Below, piece by piece: positions 4,679-7,787 of a stretch of DNA of 7,787 nt. Made by a program: the position numbers and the translations under genes. The DNA lies in NCBI GenBank assembly GCA_945956975.1, contig CAMFKC010000089.1:1-7787 (forward strand). The letters run 5' to 3'. This stretch comes from an uncultured Methylocystaceae bacterium. Its GTDB lineage: Bacteria; Pseudomonadota; Alphaproteobacteria; Rhizobiales; Beijerinckiaceae. Every line of letters begins with the position of its first letter. Within the stretch, counting starts at the first letter, position 1. The notes beneath the pieces are model-generated. The model worked only from the letters and a program-made list of their open reading frames with translations. It searched no databases and was not told the DNA's origin.

Positions 4679-7486
4679 ATGTTCGGCAATCTCGCGAAAA
4701 AGATTTTCGGCTCCGCCAACGACCGCCGCCTGAAGGGGTACCAGCCGAACGTTCGCGCTATCAATGCCATGGAGCCGGAACTCGTCGCGCTGAGCGACGA
4801 ACAGCTCCAGGCCCGCACCCAGCAGTTCCGTGATCAGCTCGCCGCCGGCAAGTCGCTCGACGACCTGCTTGTTCCGGCTTTCGCGACGGTGCGCGAGGCG
4901 GCCAAGCGCGTGCTCGGGCAGCGGCACTTCGATGTGCAGTTGATCGGCGGTATGGTGCTGCACGAAGGCGGCATTTCGGAAATGCGCACCGGCGAAGGCA
5001 AGACGCTCGTCGCCACGCTCGCCGTCTATCTCAACGCGCTCGCCGGCAAGGGCGTGCATGTCGTCACCGTCAACGACTATCTCGCCAGCCGCGACGCGGA
5101 ATGGATGGGACGCGTCTACAAGTTTCTGGGCATGACCGTCGGCGTGATCGTCCATGGGCTCGACGACAACGAGCGCAAGGAAGCCTATTCGTGCGACATT
5201 ACCTACGGCACGAACAACGAGTACGGTTTCGATTATCTCCGCGACAACATGAAATACGAGCTCGCGCAGATGGTGCAGCGCGGGCATGCCTTCGCCATCG
5301 TCGATGAGGTCGACTCGATCCTAATCGACGAAGCGCGCACGCCGCTGATCATTTCCGGCCCATCCGAGGACAGGTCCGACCTCTACAATTCCATCGACCG
5401 CCTGATCCCGTCGCTGGTCAAGGAAGACTACGACATTGACGAAAAGCAGCGCACGACAAGCCTTACCGAGGCCGGTAACGAGCACATGGAAGAGCTGCTG
5501 CGAACAGCCGGCATCCTGAAGGAAGGCTCGCTCTACGAGGCCGCCAACGTCACGATCGTGCACCACGTCAACCAGGCGCTGCGCGCGCACAAGCTGTTCC
5601 AGCGCGACAAGGACTACATCGTGCGCAACGGCGAGGTCGTCATCATCGACGAATTCACCGGCCGCATGATGCCCGGCCGCCGCTATTCGGAAGGCCTGCA
5701 CCAGGCGCTGGAAGCCAAGGAGCATGTGCAGGTCCAGCCCGAGAACGTGACGCTCGCCTCGATCACCTTCCAGAACTACTTCCGCCTCTACGAGAAGCTC
5801 GCGGGCATGACCGGCACGGCCTCGACCGAGGCCAACGAATTCGCCGAGATCTACAAGCTCGATGTCGTCGAGATTCCGACCAACCGTCCCGTGCAGCGCA
5901 AGGACGAGGACGACGAGGTCTACCGCACAGAAGAAGAAAAACTGAAGGCCATCGTCGGCGAGATCGAGGCGGCCGCCGTCAATCTCCAGCCGATGCTGGT
6001 CGGCACGACCTCGATCGAGAAGTCGGAAGACCTCGCCGACTTTCTGGTCAAGAACGGCTACAAGCAGATCGACTTCGAAAAGCCCGACGCGCTCGACGAT
6101 CTCTTCACTGCCGCGCGCGCAGGCAAGCAGTCGAAGATGTTCGCCGTGCTGAACGCGCGCTTCCACGAGCAGGAAGCCCATGTCGTCGCGCAGGCCGGCG
6201 TGCCCGGTGCCATCACGGTCGCCACCAACATGGCGGGCCGCGGCACCGACATCCAGCTCGGCGGCAACGCCGACCTGCGAGTCGAGACGGAATGCGCGGG
6301 CCTCGAGGGCGAGGCGCGCGCGGCGAAGGAAAAGGAAATCCGCGAGGAGGTCGCGCGCTTCAAGGAGCAGGCGATCAAGGCCGGCGGCCTCTACATCGTC
6401 GGCACCGAGCGCCACGAGAGCCGCCGCATCGACAACCAGTTGCGCGGCCGTTCGGGCCGTCAGGGCGATCCCGGCCGCTCCAAGTTCTTCCTGTCGCTGC
6501 AGGACGACCTGATGCGCATCTTCGGCTCGGACCGCATGGATTCGATGCTGACGAAGCTCGGCCTCAAGGAAGGCGAGGCGATCATCCATCCCTGGATCAA
6601 CAAGGCTCTCGAGAAAGCGCAGCAGAAAGTCGAGGCGCGCAACTTCGACATCCGCAAGAACATCCTGAAGTTCGATAACGTGATGAACGACCAGCGCAAG
6701 GTCGTGTTCGAGCGCCGCCGCGAAATCATGGCCGAGGAATCGGTCGAGGAGACGATCGGCGAAATGCGCGAGGGCGTGCTCGAGCGCCTGGTCGCGACGC
6801 ACATTCCGAAGGATGCCTACGCCGAGTCCTGGGACGTTAACGGTCTGCATGACGCCGTCGTCAACACGCTCGGCATCGATGCGCCCGTCGCAGATTGGGC
6901 GAAGGAAGAAGGCATCGCCGACGAAGAAATGATGGAGCGGCTGATCAAGACCGCGAACGAGGCTTATGCCGCGCGGGTCGAGAAGAATTCGCCCGACGTG
7001 ATGCGCTATGTCGAAAAGCAGATCATCCTGCAGGTGCTCGACCATCTTTGGCGCGAGCATCTCGTCGTGCTCGATCACCTGCGGCAGGTGATCGGCTGGC
7101 GCGGCTACGCGCAGCGCGACCCGCTGAACGAATACAAGTCCGAAGCACTCGACCTTTTCCGCACCATGATGGAGCGCTGGGACGAAATCACCACCGGGCA
7201 GACGATGCGGGTGGAAGTGGCGTTCGAGCCTGCAGAGGGCGAGTTGCCGCCTATGGCGGGCCATCACATCGACGCGTCGACCGGCGAGGACGAGATGGCC
7301 CTGGCCGAGATCAACGCGCGCATCGCCGCCGGCGATTTCGCGCCGCAGTCGCTGATGCCGGCGCCGGAAGCACTGCCGATGCGCGATCCCGGCGATCCCG
7401 CGAGCTGGGGCAAGGTCTCGCGCAACGAGGCGTGCCCATGCGGCTCTGGTAAGAAGTACAAGCATTGTCACGGCCAGTTCGCCTGA
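4679..7486 (+). CDS. secA: Preprotein translocase ATPase subunit SecA
   Basis: SecA is the ATP-driven motor that pushes unfolded preproteins through SecYEG at the inner membrane. The 935-residue protein is full length. Visible in order: Walker A MRTGEGKT (102-109), VNDYLASRDAEWM in NBD1 (131-143), Walker B/DEAD-like IVDEVDS with Asp209-Glu210, the preprotein cross-linking region (about 225-375), DEFTGR (324-329), AGMTGTA (375-381), motif V ATNMAGRGTDI (515-525), motif VI QLRGRSGRQGDPG (587-599), the scaffold/IRA1 helices and wing (from about 610; NFDIRKNILKFDNVMNDQRK 655-674), and the zinc SEC-C tail with Cys919, Cys921, Cys930 and His931, which binds SecB and phospholipid. Extra residues relative to E. 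coli occur near 466-485 and 531-565, as in other alphaproteobacteria. The start MFGNLAKKIFGSANDRR matches the family N-terminus; its Shine-Dalgarno (around ACGGG) is weak. It is divergent from the isomerase gene. Confidence 0.98.
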   Translation: MFGNLAKKIFGSANDRRLKGYQPNVRAINAMEPELVALSDEQLQARTQQFRDQLAAGKSLDDLLVPAFATVREAAKRVLGQRHFDVQLIGGMVLHEGGISEMRTGEGKTLVATLAVYLNALAGKGVHVVTVNDYLASRDAEWMGRVYKFLGMTVGVIVHGLDDNERKEAYSCDITYGTNNEYGFDYLRDNMKYELAQMVQRGHAFAIVDEVDSILIDEARTPLIISGPSEDRSDLYNSIDRLIPSLVKEDYDIDEKQRTTSLTEAGNEHMEELLRTAGILKEGSLYEAANVTIVHHVNQALRAHKLFQRDKDYIVRNGEVVIIDEFTGRMMPGRRYSEGLHQALEAKEHVQVQPENVTLASITFQNYFRLYEKLAGMTGTASTEANEFAEIYKLDVVEIPTNRPVQRKDEDDEVYRTEEEKLKAIVGEIEAAAVNLQPMLVGTTSIEKSEDLADFLVKNGYKQIDFEKPDALDDLFTAARAGKQSKMFAVLNARFHEQEAHVVAQAGVPGAITVATNMAGRGTDIQLGGNADLRVETECAGLEGEARAAKEKEIREEVARFKEQAIKAGGLYIVGTERHESRRIDNQLRGRSGRQGDPGRSKFFLSLQDDLMRIFGSDRMDSMLTKLGLKEGEAIIHPWINKALEKAQQKVEARNFDIRKNILKFDNVMNDQRKVVFERRREIMAEESVEETIGEMREGVLERLVATHIPKDAYAESWDVNGLHDAVVNTLGIDAPVADWAKEEGIADEEMMERLIKTANEAYAARVEKNSPDVMRYVEKQIILQVLDHLWREHLVVLDHLRQVIGWRGYAQRDPLNEYKSEALDLFRTMMERWDEITTGQTMRVEVAFEPAEGELPPMAGHHIDASTGEDEMALAEINARIAAGDFAPQSLMPAPEALPMRDPGDPASWGKVSRNEACPCGSGKKYKHCHGQFA

Positions 7487-7596
7487 TCCCGGGCGTCTGA
7501 ATCGCCGCGTGCGCGTCAGCACATCGGGCCATCCGGAGCGGGTCTAGTCTCTCCTCATCGCCGAACGACAACGGCGACGACATTCAGGAGAGAGCC
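7487..7596 (+). other. Short gap after secA, no convincing terminator
   Basis: These 110 bases hold one small hairpin, TCGCCG/CGGCGA (7558-7563 and 7572-7577), too close to the next gene to be a clear secA terminator. There is a GANTC site (GAATC, 7499-7503) and a poor -10-like TAGTCT (7544-7549) with no matching -35. Readthrough from secA into the next gene is therefore possible. Confidence 0.4.
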
Positions 7597-7787
7597 ATGA
7601 CCCGCACCCGCAAGATCATCACCGCTTCCATCGCCGCCCTCACGCTGGCCGGCGCCGTTTCCGCCACGGCCACGCCCGCCGCGGCCTGGCACCATCACGG
7701 ATATGGCTGGGGCGGCCCGGCGATCGCTGGCGGCATCATCGGCGGTCTCGCCCTCGGCGCGATGGCGGCTAGCGCGGCCAACGCGCA
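7597..7787 (+). CDS. Small exported His/Gly-rich protein with glycine zipper, 3' end outside the window
   Basis: Sixty-three residues are visible. Residues 1-30 are a Sec signal peptide (MTRTRKIITASIAALTLAGA, ending TPAAA) with cleavage predicted before Trp31. The mature part begins WHHHGYGWGG, a His/aromatic/Gly cluster that could bind metal or heme, followed by GPAIAGGIIGGLALGAMAASAA (39-60), a GxxxG-type glycine zipper that could pack in a membrane or self-associate. An AGGAG at 7586-7590, six bases before the ATG, supports the start. Similar small secreted proteins of unknown function are common in Hyphomicrobiales. It follows secA on the same strand, but any shared role is unproven. The gene was absent from automatic frame prediction because it is cut by the window edge. 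Confidence 0.8.
   Translation, partial: MTRTRKIITASIAALTLAGAVSATATPAAAWHHHGYGWGGPAIAGGIIGGLALGAMAASAANA

Noticed and set aside
4576..4833. Small frame before and into secA as a SecM-like arrest peptide
   Set aside because: It has no signal or membrane segment, no known arrest motif, overlaps secA out of frame, and looks like a shadow frame.
4277..5287. A 336-residue minus-strand frame spanning the isomerase/secA gap
   Set aside because: It overlaps the starts of two well-supported genes and both candidate control regions, and shows only shadow-type composition.
5321..7522. A 733-residue open frame on the minus strand across secA
   Set aside because: It is entirely antisense to secA, without recognisable motifs; long antisense frames are expected when third codon positions are GC-rich.
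7558..7577. Hairpin TCGCCG/CGGCGA as the secA terminator
   Set aside because: The stem is only six pairs with an eight-base loop and no U-run, and it lies just before the ribosome site of the next gene.

Overview
This window looks like a chromosomal segment of a GC-rich alphaproteobacterium of the order Hyphomicrobiales (Rhizobiales). The reasons are the SecA and ArgJ sequence style, a parvulin-like peptidyl-prolyl isomerase divergent from secA with argJ further along the same strand, an apparent EcfG-type stress promoter, GANTC (CcrM-type) sites concentrated between genes, and a characteristic REP-like hairpin repeat. The genus cannot be fixed from the sequence alone.

Layout, left to right. 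(1) A lipoprotein gene on the minus strand (1-190) runs off the left edge. Divergent from it is a small, very basic KGG-type protein (325-639), preceded by a near-consensus EcfG promoter. (2) A convergent gap (640-786) holds a paired REP-like element (662-768). Its two arms differ at seven positions, and all seven keep the arm hairpins paired. (3) argJ (787-2034, minus) encodes the arginine-pathway ornithine acetyltransferase / N-acetylglutamate synthase. (4) An orphan periplasmic binding protein of the branched-chain amino acid type (2226-3443, plus) is divergent from argJ and ends at a strong hairpin. (5) A secreted parvulin-like prolyl isomerase lies at 3522-4391 (minus). (6) A divergent control region (4392-4678) leads into secA (4679-7486, plus), complete with its zinc-binding SEC-C tail. 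(7) A small exported His/Gly-rich protein with a glycine-zipper stretch begins at 7597 and is cut by the right edge.

How the genes relate. SecA drives preproteins through SecYEG, and the neighbouring exported prolyl isomerase probably helps secreted proteins fold in the periplasm. Four of the other products carry export signals: the lipoprotein, the binding protein, the isomerase and the last small protein. ArgJ is a metabolic gene that, from recollection of rhizobial genomes, usually sits next to the isomerase. Here the binding protein, on the opposite strand, separates them and looks like an insertion into the older block.

No mobile-element gene, CRISPR array, tRNA or rRNA was found. The coding content is mostly ordinary. 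The most interesting signals are non-coding: the co-varying REP pair, the stress promoter, the GANTC distribution and the structured secA leader.
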